From contig CAYOPD010000082.1 of NCBI GenBank assembly GCA_964405735.1, positions 1-18,573 on the forward strand: a stretch of 18,573 nt of DNA, read 5' to 3'. Shown in pieces: positions 1 through 7,528 of this stretch. The number at the start of each line of letters is the position of its first letter. Position 1 is the first letter of the stretch. A program made the position numbers and the translations under genes. The stretch comes from JADJLQ01 sp964405735 (GTDB lineage Bacteria; Bacteroidota; Bacteroidia; Chitinophagales; Saprospiraceae). The notes under the pieces were generated by a model that saw only the letters and a program-made list of their open reading frames with translations, ran no database searches and had not been told where the DNA came from.

Positions 1-410
1 CCGGTCGAATTTGTCGGTTTGTCCATATCTTTTAATGCAAAGTTTATCGATTCCTGAATCAAGGATTTCACTTTGGGGTTTCGATAGTCTTTCGTATTTT
101 TTATTCCCAAATGCCTTATTAAATTTCCTGTTCCTTTTAGCAAATGGTGAGGGTCTTTCAAAAGAGTTCCTTTGTTAAACCCCAAATTCAAATGATTTGT
201 ATAAATCGGCGTCATACAAAACGCATCGGACAACTTTTCTGAAATGCTATAAACTGCTGTCAGGGCGTGAGTATGATAGAGAAGTTCATTGCTGTCAGGA
301 TACAAATCCAGGATATATTCACGCAAATCGTAAAATAAATCAATGATTTCCCGGTCTTTAAAGTCCAACAAGAATTGAAAGTCGGGGTGCATTGGTCTTG
401 ATTTTGCCAT
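1..410 (-). CDS. DUF1801 (YdhG-like fold) protein, C-terminal end cut by the window
   Basis: Reading the minus strand from an ATG at 408-410 gives 136 open codons that run past base 1, so the protein is incomplete at its C-terminus. It begins MAKSRPMHPDFQF and contains DLREYILDLYPDSNELLYH, a GFNKGTLLKDPHHLLKGTG segment and NLIRHLGIKN. A short helical start followed by a beta-rich stretch with a 'L.DP...L.GTG...RH' signature is what I know from the DUF1801/YdhG family, small cytosolic proteins of unclear function. It is the last visible gene of a minus-strand group: a 27-codon ORF ends 14 bases upstream and the XRE regulator lies just before that. Family assignment is from recalled motifs; a specific function cannot be given. 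Confidence 0.75.
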   Translation of the reverse strand, partial: MAKSRPMHPDFQFLLDFKDREIIDLFYDLREYILDLYPDSNELLYHTHALTAVYSISEKLSDAFCMTPIYTNHLNLGFNKGTLLKDPHHLLKGTGNLIRHLGIKNTKDYRNPKVKSLIQESINFALKDMDKPTNST

Positions 411-424
411 CTTATTATGTCGTC

Positions 425-508
425 CTATAACATAATATAAACCAGAAAACCGCTCTTGTCCGGAAATTTTACAATCGAACCTGCATACGGAACTGTTGCT
501 TCAGGCAT
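425..508 (-). CDS. possible 27-residue small protein or gene remnant
   Basis: An ATG at 506-508 opens 27 codons (starting MPEATVPYAGSIVKFPDKSG, ending LVYIML) before a TAG at 425-427. It sits 13 bases after the XRE regulator's stop and 14 bases before the DUF1801 ATG, spacing that suits an operon member. It has no recognisable domain and no similarity that I know. The last residues are hydrophobic but too few for a clear membrane helix. It may be a real small protein, the eroded start of a lost gene, or chance. The tight packing is the only argument for it. Confidence 0.25.
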   Translation of the reverse strand: MPEATVPYAGSIVKFPDKSGFLVYIML

Positions 509-521
509 GATCGTTTGTGTA

Positions 522-734
522 TTATTTTTTTTCGTTTTCATATTCTAAAATATCAGCAGGTTGGCAATCCAATGCTTTGCATATCGCTTCAAGGGTGCTG
601 AAACGAATAGCTTTTGCCTTGCCTGTCTTTAAGATTGAAAGATTGGAAAGGGTTAAGCCGACTTTTCCGGAAAGCTCATTCAGCGACATTTTACGCTTTG
701 CCATCATTACATCCAGGTTTACAATGATTGGCAT
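522..734 (-). CDS. small XRE/Cro-C1-type HTH transcriptional regulator
   Basis: This is a 70-residue, single-domain DNA-binding protein. The helix-turn-helix covers about residues 17-66: SLNELSGKVGLTLSNLSILK supplies the scaffold helix and recognition region, and FSTLEAICKALDCQPADILEY is the closing helix pair typical of YozG/HTH_26-type regulators. There is no ligand or dimerisation domain. The ATG lies 3 bases after the stop of the DUF2975 gene, so the two are almost certainly co-transcribed and translationally linked. DUF2975 membrane proteins paired with a tiny XRE protein are a recurring arrangement in Bacteroidota and Firmicutes; the regulator probably controls its own operon. Its target is unknown. 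Confidence 0.9.
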   Translation of the reverse strand: MPIIVNLDVMMAKRKMSLNELSGKVGLTLSNLSILKTGKAKAIRFSTLEAICKALDCQPADILEYENEKK

Positions 735-737
735 GGC

Positions 738-1274
738 TTATACGGTTAAATCGATTTCGTTTTGGATCTCTACTCCTTTTTTGAAAATAGTTGCAATTAC
801 ATAGATTACAGCCCCCATCAAAATGAATGCCTGACTGTCCGTCCAAAATTGCCTTAAGTTGTCGGTGTCTAAGCCGTGATGCATTAAATTTTTGGTCGCC
901 TGCGTGGCAATATAACCTAACAGTCCAATTGAAAGGGTGGAATAACTGATTCGAGAAATTTGTCTTGCAACAAAATGGTTGAACGGTTTTGACAAATCCA
1001 TTTTATGCATTAGCCTGATAACAATATAAAACAGGCAAGCTTTTAAAATTGAAATGGATAAAAGAAAACTATAGATACCGAAAAACGCCCATTTATTATC
1101 TTCATACACTTCCATCAAGTCCAATTTTTGATAAAGACGATGGACAAATTCAGGCTTGTACAGGCTGAAAAAGAAATTTACGATTAAGGATCCGGCTTCA
1201 ATACACAAGCCGACAAAGATGACCCAGGCAATTATTTGTAAGCCATCAAATACGATGTTGGTTGTTTTTGGCAT
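738..1274 (-). CDS. DUF2975 family integral membrane protein
   Basis: The 178-residue protein has four predicted membrane helices at about residues 12-36, 63-88, 108-126 and 147-165, separated by short polar loops. The KMDLSKPFNHFVARQISRIS loop before the third helix matches the conserved 'PF....' segment of DUF2975 proteins. The family has no established biochemical function. It is the first gene behind a Bacteroidota-type promoter at 1299-1328 and is followed 3 bases later by the XRE regulator, the partner usually found with this family. The region is visibly more AT-rich than the PSC operon beside it, so the pair may have a different history. Family call is firm; role is unknown. Confidence 0.85.
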   Translation of the reverse strand: MPKTTNIVFDGLQIIAWVIFVGLCIEAGSLIVNFFFSLYKPEFVHRLYQKLDLMEVYEDNKWAFFGIYSFLLSISILKACLFYIVIRLMHKMDLSKPFNHFVARQISRISYSTLSIGLLGYIATQATKNLMHHGLDTDNLRQFWTDSQAFILMGAVIYVIATIFKKGVEIQNEIDLTV

Positions 1275-1298
1275 GGTCTAATTCATTAAATTATGATT

Positions 1299-1332
1299 CA
1301 AAGATAATAAAAAATTATTGAAAAACAACAAA
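1299..1332 (-). promoter_or_regulatory. Bacteroidota-type promoter of the DUF2975-XRE operon
   Basis: On the minus strand TATCTTTG (1306-1299) is a perfect TAnnTTTG -7 element. A TTTGTTG (1332-1326) lies upstream and its TTG is 19 bases from the -7 box, the spacing known for the Bacteroidota primary sigma factor. The start codon of the DUF2975 gene is 24 bases downstream of the box. The surroundings are strongly AT-rich. No convincing terminator hairpin for the upstream PSC operon is visible between 1333 and 1404. Confidence 0.7.
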
Positions 1333-1404
1333 TTTATTTTGAAAAATAAAAAAATGGTGATCTACAACGAAGAATGGGAAGATCAAAGGGTCTGGATGTA
1401 TTTA

Positions 1405-2724
1405 TCAATAATTTATCTGCACTCCCTTTTGCTCCTTCATGATCTCATGGATCACTTCTTCCCTGATCCTGGTATTTCCGAGTGTAAGCGTCCGCAAGGG
1501 CAGATTAAACAAGGTTTTTATAGATGCATCCGTCACGGGATTATTATACAGGTTTACTGATTCCAGTGCCGTGAGCGGAAGCAAATGATTCAGGGCGCGG
1601 TCCTCCAGCCGGTTATTGGCAAGGTTGATTTTGACCAGGTGGTTCATGCCCCGCAGGAACGAAAGATCGTCTGATACCAGCCCCAGGCCGCTGAGGTCCA
1701 GTTGGTAGATATTCTCTGCAATGGGTTTTAGCCGGTTGCAAACAGCAAGGATTTCCTCCCTGGGTTTTGACCTGAAATGAATAAGGGATACGTCAAGCAG
1801 GTTGGATTCAGCCTGGATCTTGTGAATGATGCCGATTTCGCGAGTCAGGGACTGCAAGGCAGCGGAGTCAGCCGGTTTTATTTCAGGAAGCCTGATTTGG
1901 TTAGTGGTTTCTTCGTTTATTCCAAGATAAGCCGATATTACCGCCGCGAGCCTTGTGTCCCCGGCCTCCGCTTTGAACAGGGTATCCACGACCGCCCCCC
2001 TTTTGATCCATTCCCGAAGTAAAAATATTTCCACCGCTTTGGGCTGGGGCATGGTGAGGGGTGGCATATGTTTTTTACTGTCGCGGGCTGCTTCCAGGCG
2101 CTTGATCAATTCGGAATGATCCGGGTCCCCGGCCACAATGGTATGGCCATACCGGCCTCCTTGGAATAAGGTACTATCCGTGGTGATATCCCAGTCGCCA
2201 AAGGAACGCTCCCGGCCGTGACAGGAGAGGCAATATTCGTTTAAAATGGGTTTTATCACGTCTTTATAAAAAGAAACGGAATCCAAAGTGGTTTTGGAAA
2301 GGGGCGTTTTTCCCTTGATATTCAAATTAAATAAAAAACCGGGGCCGTGGGTGAGGCTTCCGCCCAAATGCCCCGTGAATATTATGCCTGCTGCCAGCAG
2401 AATGACCGACAAGGGCTTTATCCAACCCTTAATTCCGGGAATGGGATATCGTTCCAGCAGCCAGAGGATCCATCCCACTGCGGTCAGGCCGATGCCCGAC
2501 CATAAATGCCGGATCAGAAGATTGTAGTCATAACCTTTTGTAAACGACAACAGATATCCCGTGATGCTTGCGGCGCTGGATGCCAGGGCTCCCACCAGCA
2601 ACAACATGGAAGCGGAAGGCATGGGTTTGCGGCGCAACGCAAAGCCGGCGAGGTATATAAAATAGATCCCTATGGGCAGGTGCACCAGGACCGGATGCCA
2701 GCGTTCGATCGCGACCATATACAT
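1405..2724 (-). CDS. membrane-anchored c-type cytochrome with DUF2231-like N-terminus and C-terminal leucine-rich repeats
   Basis: The 439-residue protein has three parts. Residues 1-125 hold about four membrane helices and the motif HPVLVHLPIG (10-19), typical of DUF2231-like membrane domains with conserved histidines. Residues 150-250 are a planctomycete-type cytochrome c (PSC1) domain with the haem motif CLSCH (165-169) and an M-P-P at 220-222 that probably supplies the axial Met. Residues about 335-425 are leucine-rich repeats (LDLSGLGL, INLANNRL, VNLYNNPV, LTLGNTRI). It starts 10 bases after the DUF1501 stop and is the last gene of the three-gene operon. The likely role is an electron-transfer or sensor-like surface protein whose LRRs bind a partner; no substrate can be named. 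TAT-ATG follows the first ATG, so a start two codons later is possible. Confidence 0.85.
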   Translation of the reverse strand: MYMVAIERWHPVLVHLPIGIYFIYLAGFALRRKPMPSASMLLLVGALASSAASITGYLLSFTKGYDYNLLIRHLWSGIGLTAVGWILWLLERYPIPGIKGWIKPLSVILLAAGIIFTGHLGGSLTHGPGFLFNLNIKGKTPLSKTTLDSVSFYKDVIKPILNEYCLSCHGRERSFGDWDITTDSTLFQGGRYGHTIVAGDPDHSELIKRLEAARDSKKHMPPLTMPQPKAVEIFLLREWIKRGAVVDTLFKAEAGDTRLAAVISAYLGINEETTNQIRLPEIKPADSAALQSLTREIGIIHKIQAESNLLDVSLIHFRSKPREEILAVCNRLKPIAENIYQLDLSGLGLVSDDLSFLRGMNHLVKINLANNRLEDRALNHLLPLTALESVNLYNNPVTDASIKTLFNLPLRTLTLGNTRIREEVIHEIMKEQKGVQINY

Positions 2725-2734
2725 CTTATGCTGA

Positions 2735-4150
2735 TCAGGCGATTATTTTATGGATGATTTTACCGGATACATCCGTCAATCGGTATTTACGGCCCTGGAA
2801 CGGGTAGGTGAGTGTTTCATGATCTATGCCCAACAACTGCAGAATCGTGGCATGAAAGTCGTGGATGTGGACCGGATCCTGTACAATATTGTATCCGTAA
2901 TCATCCGTCTTGCCGTATTCCAGCCCCGGCCGGATGCCCCCTCCTGCCACCCAGGTGGTAAAACATTTGGGATGATGATCCCGGCCGTAATTATCCGCAG
3001 TGAGTTTTCCCTGGCTGTACACCGTGCGCCCAAATTCGCCGCCCCAGATCACGAGGGTATCATCCAATAAGCCCCGGCGTTTTAAATCGATGATCAGGGC
3101 CGCCGAGGCCTGATCCGTCGCCTTGCACTGCGGTACGATGGCCTTCTGCAGGGAATCGTGATTGTCCCAGCCCTGATGATACAATTGAATGAAACGGACA
3201 TTCCGCTCTGCCAGACGGCGGGCCAGCAGGCAATTGGCTGCATAGCTGCCGGGTTTGCGGGCATCTTCCCCGTATAATTTAAATACTTCTTCCGGTTCGT
3301 CGCGCAGGTCGGTCACTTCGGGTATCGAAGTCTGCATGCGGAAAGCCATCTCGTAAGATGCTATTTTATCGGCTATGGCCGGGTCCCTGAACTTTTCCAT
3401 TTGTTCCAGTTGCAAGGCATTCAGCGTATGCAACATTCGTTTTCTGTCGGCCAGGGTATAGCCTTCGGGATTGGCAAGGTATAACACGGGATCAGCGCCC
3501 GCCCTGAGTTGCACTCCCTGGTGCCTGGATGGCAGGAAGCCGCTGCCCCATAACCTCGCATAGAGGGGTTGATCGTTGGGCGCATTGTTTGAAACCAGGA
3601 CCACAAACGAAGGCAGGTTTTCATTTTCTGATCCAAGTCCATAAGCAAGCCAGGCCCCCATGCTGGGTCTGCCGGCGAGCTGATGACCCGTCTGTAAGAA
3701 GGTAAGGGCCGGATCATGGTTGATCTGCTCGGTATACATGGACTTGATAAAACAAAGTTCATCCGCCACTTTGGAGGTATAGGGCAGGAGCTCGCTTACC
3801 CAGGCCCCGGACTTTCCGTATTGATTAAACCGGAAAGGGGATTTCACCACGGGCAGGGAAGACTGGCCGGAGGACATGGCCGTAAGCCGCTGGCCTCCAC
3901 GTATGGAAGGCGGCAACTCCGTACCGTGATATTTTTGCAATAAGGGCTTGTAATCAAACAATTCATATTGGGAAGGACCACCGCTTTGGCAGAGATAGAT
4001 GATACGTTTTGTTTTGGGGACCGGCGTGGCGGACTTCCCCTTTGACGGCAGTAAACCGCCCAAAGCCAAACATCCCATACCTTGGAATGCGCCGGACAAA
4101 AACGCCCGCCGGCTGATCGCGTTTAACAGGGAAGCGGTAATATCTTTCAT
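2735..4150 (-). CDS. DUF1501 (sulfatase-like) Tat-exported protein
   Basis: The 471-residue protein begins with a twin-arginine signal: SRRAFLSG at residues 13-20 followed by a hydrophobic stretch to about residue 34. The rest is a single DUF1501 domain of the alkaline phosphatase/sulfatase fold. Diagnostic segments are CQSGGPSQYELFDYKP (54-69), HQGWDNH (325-331), IWGGEFGRT (368-376), GRDHHP (389-394) and HIHDFHATILQLLGID (428-443); the His/Asp/Glu residues are candidate metal or substrate ligands. No enzymatic activity has been established for the family. The ATG overlaps the stop of the PSC/DUF1553 gene by 4 bases, so the pair is translationally coupled. This DUF1549/DUF1553-DUF1501 pairing is standard in Planctomycetes and Verrucomicrobia and occurs in Bacteroidota. 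The stop is TGA, which shows TGA is a stop codon in this genome. Confidence 0.92.
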   Translation of the reverse strand: MKDITASLLNAISRRAFLSGAFQGMGCLALGGLLPSKGKSATPVPKTKRIIYLCQSGGPSQYELFDYKPLLQKYHGTELPPSIRGGQRLTAMSSGQSSLPVVKSPFRFNQYGKSGAWVSELLPYTSKVADELCFIKSMYTEQINHDPALTFLQTGHQLAGRPSMGAWLAYGLGSENENLPSFVVLVSNNAPNDQPLYARLWGSGFLPSRHQGVQLRAGADPVLYLANPEGYTLADRKRMLHTLNALQLEQMEKFRDPAIADKIASYEMAFRMQTSIPEVTDLRDEPEEVFKLYGEDARKPGSYAANCLLARRLAERNVRFIQLYHQGWDNHDSLQKAIVPQCKATDQASAALIIDLKRRGLLDDTLVIWGGEFGRTVYSQGKLTADNYGRDHHPKCFTTWVAGGGIRPGLEYGKTDDYGYNIVQDPVHIHDFHATILQLLGIDHETLTYPFQGRKYRLTDVSGKIIHKIIA

Positions 4151-7100
4151 CTCAGGGTGATGTAGGCATCTGAATTAAAAAGGGTATGGGCGACGAGGGT
4201 ATACGCGGCCAGGCGCGCATCCTCCTTCGTTTTGTATTTTTTGGATCCAGCCTGGAGCCAGCCTTTGGCTTTGGAAGGATTATTTTTGAAAACCGCGTAT
4301 TCGGAATCATACAAACCGGTCAGCAAAGAGACTTCTTTTGGCCCGGGACCCAGGCCCGTGATCGCCCGGTAAAGAGAGGTGATCGTTTCTTCTTTATTAT
4401 TTTTCCCGTTCATCTGACCATAAGCAAGGACCCTCGAGGCTTCGATGAGTTGGGGATCATTCATCAGGACCAAAGATTGCAAAGGAGTGGAAGTATGCTG
4501 CCTCCTGACCACACAATAACTTCTGCTGGGCGCATCAAAAATATTCATCGAGGGAGGCGGATTAGTGCGTTTCCAAAAGGTGTACAGGCTTTTCCTGTAC
4601 AGCGCGGCGCCCGTATCCTGCACATACTTTGCACCGGACAGGTTCCACAAGCTGTCGGGTTGATAGGGTTTTACGCTCGGGCCGCCGATCTCAGGATTGA
4701 GCAATCCTGAAACGGCCAGGGCTCCGTCGCGCATCATCTCTGCACTAAGCGGTTTGCCGGGTCCGCGGCTGTACCACTTGTTGTCATCATCCTTTCCTTT
4801 CATTGCATCCGGCAGGGTGCTCGATTGACGGTAGGTGGCCGACAGGACGATGTGTTTTTGCAGCGCTTTGAGATCCCAATCGCGTTCCAGCATATACAAC
4901 GCCAGGTAATCCAACAGGGCCGGATGGCTTGGCAGGGAACCCTGAAAACCAAAATTATCCGCGGTCAAAACGATTCCGTGACCAAAAAATTTCTGCCAGA
5001 GCCGGTTGACGAGCACCCTTGCGGTCAATGGATGAGCGGGGTCAAACAACCAGGCGGCCAAACTCAACCTGTTTTGCCGGCCGGTGTCGCGATGGTCAAA
5101 GATCCGGGCCGGCGGGGAAGGATAGACCCGTTCGCCGGGACTGTGGTACAATCCCCTGTGTAAAATATAGGCGGGCTTGAGGCTGTCCATCTCGTCCATA
5201 ACCATCATCTCGGGTATGGTATCCACATGTTTGTTTCGCCTGGACTGAAGATCCCTCCATTCTTTTTGTTTCCGGATAAATAGGGGTACATGGTATTGAA
5301 AATAATAATCGTCCCAGGCTGAACGATGAGGAACCGGTTCAGACCGGTCCATCCGGTAAATATGTTCCAGGACGGTCGGTGAAACGGCATGATCGTATAC
5401 GCGAAGTTCATCGATGGCGCCGCCTTTTATCCCGGCGCTGCGGAAGTCGGCGCCAAACCGGAGGCCGGGTTGAACGGGTGGTAATCCGTTTTCGGCCAGC
5501 AGGATTCCTTTGGTCAGATGATCTCTTTCGGTGTGGAGGGGGGCGGCCGTTCCGTTGATATATAAATTTAATCCGCTGGCTTTGCTGCTTCCGTCATAGG
5601 TGAGGGCCAGGTGAAACCATTGGTTTCTCAATACGGTGTCCACGGAGCTTTTCACTATGCCGTTGTAAGGCCAGGTCCGGTTCATCATCAGTTCGAAATG
5701 TTCGCCCCGGAGATTGAGAAAATATCCCCGGAAATTATAGAGCATTTCTCCATATCCCTTGTACAGGATCACTCCTTTGCGGAGGTCCGCCGGGATATAA
5801 AGCCAGCACGCGATGCTGAAAGGATGGTCCCGGTCATACAATCCCGCTTTGCCAAAGCCGATCACATCATCGCCATTGGATTGGAAGGCCGCACCTTTGA
5901 CGCCGGGGATCGTGGTGGGTGCAGAATAGATGGCCGTATCCCTTGCAGGATTTATTTCATTAAGGTATCCGGCTTTTTGATATCGGTCAAAAGTATAATG
6001 ATGGGTCATGCCTGCGCGGATATCCGGCTTTTCATTCGCCGATTTATCTTTCACCCATTGGGCCAGCGGGCCGGAATATTCCTTCTTCAGCCGGGCTATT
6101 TCTTCATTGAGGGAATCGATGCTTTTGTCTATGAATGCGGTGATGCTGTCCTGCTGAGCAGTACTTAACAACATGGCCGGCACCGGAACGGCGTCATCCC
6201 AGGAGATCTGCCCCGCCTCCTGGATGTTGTTGAAATAAGAAAACAGCTGGTAATAATTTTTTTGGGTCAGAGGGTCAAACTTGTGATCGTGGCACCGGGC
6301 GCATTCCAGGGTAAGACCCAAAAAGGCGGTGCCAAAGGTGTTCACCCGGTCCATGACATACTCCGTGCGGAACTCCTCATTGACTATGCCTCCTTCGGCA
6401 TTCTGGGCGTGCAGACGGTTAAATGCCGAGGCGAGCCTTTGCTCTTTGCTTGCATTCGGAAACAGATCGCCCGCCAGTTGCATGGTGACGAATTCATCAT
6501 AGGGCATGTTCTGATTGAAAGCCCGGATCACCCAGTCGCGCCAGGGCCAGGCCGGGCGGTACCGGTCTACCGTATAGCCATGGGTGTCTGCAAACCGGGC
6601 GAGGTCCATCCAGTAGACGGCCATTTGCTCCCCATAGGCGGGGGAAGCCATTAAACGATCCACCAGTTTTTCATAAGCTTGTTGCGAAGTATCCCCTAAA
6701 AAGGCATCGATCTCCCGGAGGGCCGGCGGCAATCCGGTGAGGTCGAGGCTTAGCCTCCGGATCAAGGTTTCTTTATCCGCTTCGCCATTGGGAGTCCAGC
6801 CGAAGGACTCTAATTTTTCCAGTACAAAGGCGTCGATCCCGTTTTTTATCCAGGCTTTATTCTTTACGGCCGGGACATTTGTTTTTTGCGGCGGGATAAA
6901 AGCCCAATGCTCTTTGTATTCGGCGCCGTCGGCTATCCATTTTATGATCATCGCTTTTTCATCGTCCCGCAGCATGCGATGTGATTCCAGGGGAGGCATT
7001 TTCCAGGCATCGTCGGCCGAAAGGATGCGGGCCACCAACTCGCTTTTAGCCGGACGGCCCGGGACGATGGCTCTTTTGGATTTATTGAGAGGCAGGGGCC

Positions 7101-7335
7101 CTGTGGCCGCAGCCCGGTCACTCAGGTCCAGGCCGGCTTTGCGGCTTTTAAGGTCGGTGCCGTGACATAAAAAACAGCGGTCGGACAAGAGCGGCCGGAT
7201 ATGAATATTAAAGTCCGGTTTAAAATCTATTTTATTATAGGCAAGCTCTACCCCCTGCGGCAGATCCATGCCTGGCCTGCACTGCATGCACAGGGTAGTG
7301 GCAAGGAGGTAAAAAACCGGGGAATGGAGTTTCAT
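4147..7335 (-). CDS. PSC1-DUF1549-LamG-DUF1553 secreted c-type cytochrome protein
   Basis: The 1062-residue protein starts with a hydrophobic signal (residues 1-18); Cys16 or Cys19 could be a lipoprotein site but neither has a clean lipobox. A PSC1 cytochrome domain (about 40-140) has the haem motif CFLCH (54-58) and MPP (113-115). DUF1549/PSCyt2 (about 165-370) shows RRLSLDLTGLPP and a second CxxCH, CARCH (345-349). A concanavalin/LamG-like domain is inserted at about 441-660 (HYTFDRYQ, FHLALTYDGSS, IDELRVYDHA). DUF1553/PSD1 (about 735-1055) shows RVLVNRLWQKFFGHGIV and TPLQSLVLMND. It is the first gene of the operon. Two haems and a carbohydrate-binding-like module suggest a surface redox protein attached to polysaccharide use; the reaction is not known. 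Confidence 0.92.
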   Translation of the reverse strand: MKLHSPVFYLLATTLCMQCRPGMDLPQGVELAYNKIDFKPDFNIHIRPLLSDRCFLCHGTDLKSRKAGLDLSDRAAATGPLPLNKSKRAIVPGRPAKSELVARILSADDAWKMPPLESHRMLRDDEKAMIIKWIADGAEYKEHWAFIPPQKTNVPAVKNKAWIKNGIDAFVLEKLESFGWTPNGEADKETLIRRLSLDLTGLPPALREIDAFLGDTSQQAYEKLVDRLMASPAYGEQMAVYWMDLARFADTHGYTVDRYRPAWPWRDWVIRAFNQNMPYDEFVTMQLAGDLFPNASKEQRLASAFNRLHAQNAEGGIVNEEFRTEYVMDRVNTFGTAFLGLTLECARCHDHKFDPLTQKNYYQLFSYFNNIQEAGQISWDDAVPVPAMLLSTAQQDSITAFIDKSIDSLNEEIARLKKEYSGPLAQWVKDKSANEKPDIRAGMTHHYTFDRYQKAGYLNEINPARDTAIYSAPTTIPGVKGAAFQSNGDDVIGFGKAGLYDRDHPFSIACWLYIPADLRKGVILYKGYGEMLYNFRGYFLNLRGEHFELMMNRTWPYNGIVKSSVDTVLRNQWFHLALTYDGSSKASGLNLYINGTAAPLHTERDHLTKGILLAENGLPPVQPGLRFGADFRSAGIKGGAIDELRVYDHAVSPTVLEHIYRMDRSEPVPHRSAWDDYYFQYHVPLFIRKQKEWRDLQSRRNKHVDTIPEMMVMDEMDSLKPAYILHRGLYHSPGERVYPSPPARIFDHRDTGRQNRLSLAAWLFDPAHPLTARVLVNRLWQKFFGHGIVLTADNFGFQGSLPSHPALLDYLALYMLERDWDLKALQKHIVLSATYRQSSTLPDAMKGKDDDNKWYSRGPGKPLSAEMMRDGALAVSGLLNPEIGGPSVKPYQPDSLWNLSGAKYVQDTGAALYRKSLYTFWKRTNPPPSMNIFDAPSRSYCVVRRQHTSTPLQSLVLMNDPQLIEASRVLAYGQMNGKNNKEETITSLYRAITGLGPGPKEVSLLTGLYDSEYAVFKNNPSKAKGWLQAGSKKYKTKEDARLAAYTLVAHTLFNSDAYITLR

Positions 7336-7405
7336 TCCGGATAAATATAGAAAAAAACGGGGGGGATTTGGAGAAGGGGAGGGCTAAGGAAAAGAGTTAA
7401 AATCT

Positions 7406-7528
7406 CTATACCTTCTTTAAACTGGTAATAACCGATAGAAGTTCTCCCTTTGCCTTTAGCTGGTGAGCGTCATCATCCAGGAATCCTGGGTCAACGTGAC
7501 AAGAATTTACACTTTTAGTTCTCTTCAT
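7406..7528 (-). CDS. doubtful 40-residue ORF overlapping the end of the fic remnant
   Basis: An ATG at 7526-7528 opens 40 codons ending in TAG at 7406. The product starts MKRTKSVNSCHVDPG and continues with a charged, probably helical half (LDDDAHQLKAKGELLSVITS). It overlaps the last codons of the Fic remnant in another frame. It has no recognised domain. It could be a piece of the next gene of the lost restriction locus, a small protein or chance. The remaining bases up to the PSC operon start (7336-7405) show no gene and no convincing promoter; TATATTTA just upstream of the ATG at 7335 is only a partial -7 match. Confidence 0.2.
   Translation of the reverse strand: MKRTKSVNSCHVDPGFLDDDAHQLKAKGELLSVITSLKKV

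Noticed and set aside
4186..6654. Several long plus-strand ORFs within the cytochrome gene
   Set aside because: They are antisense shadows of a well-supported 1062-residue protein and have no domain signal.
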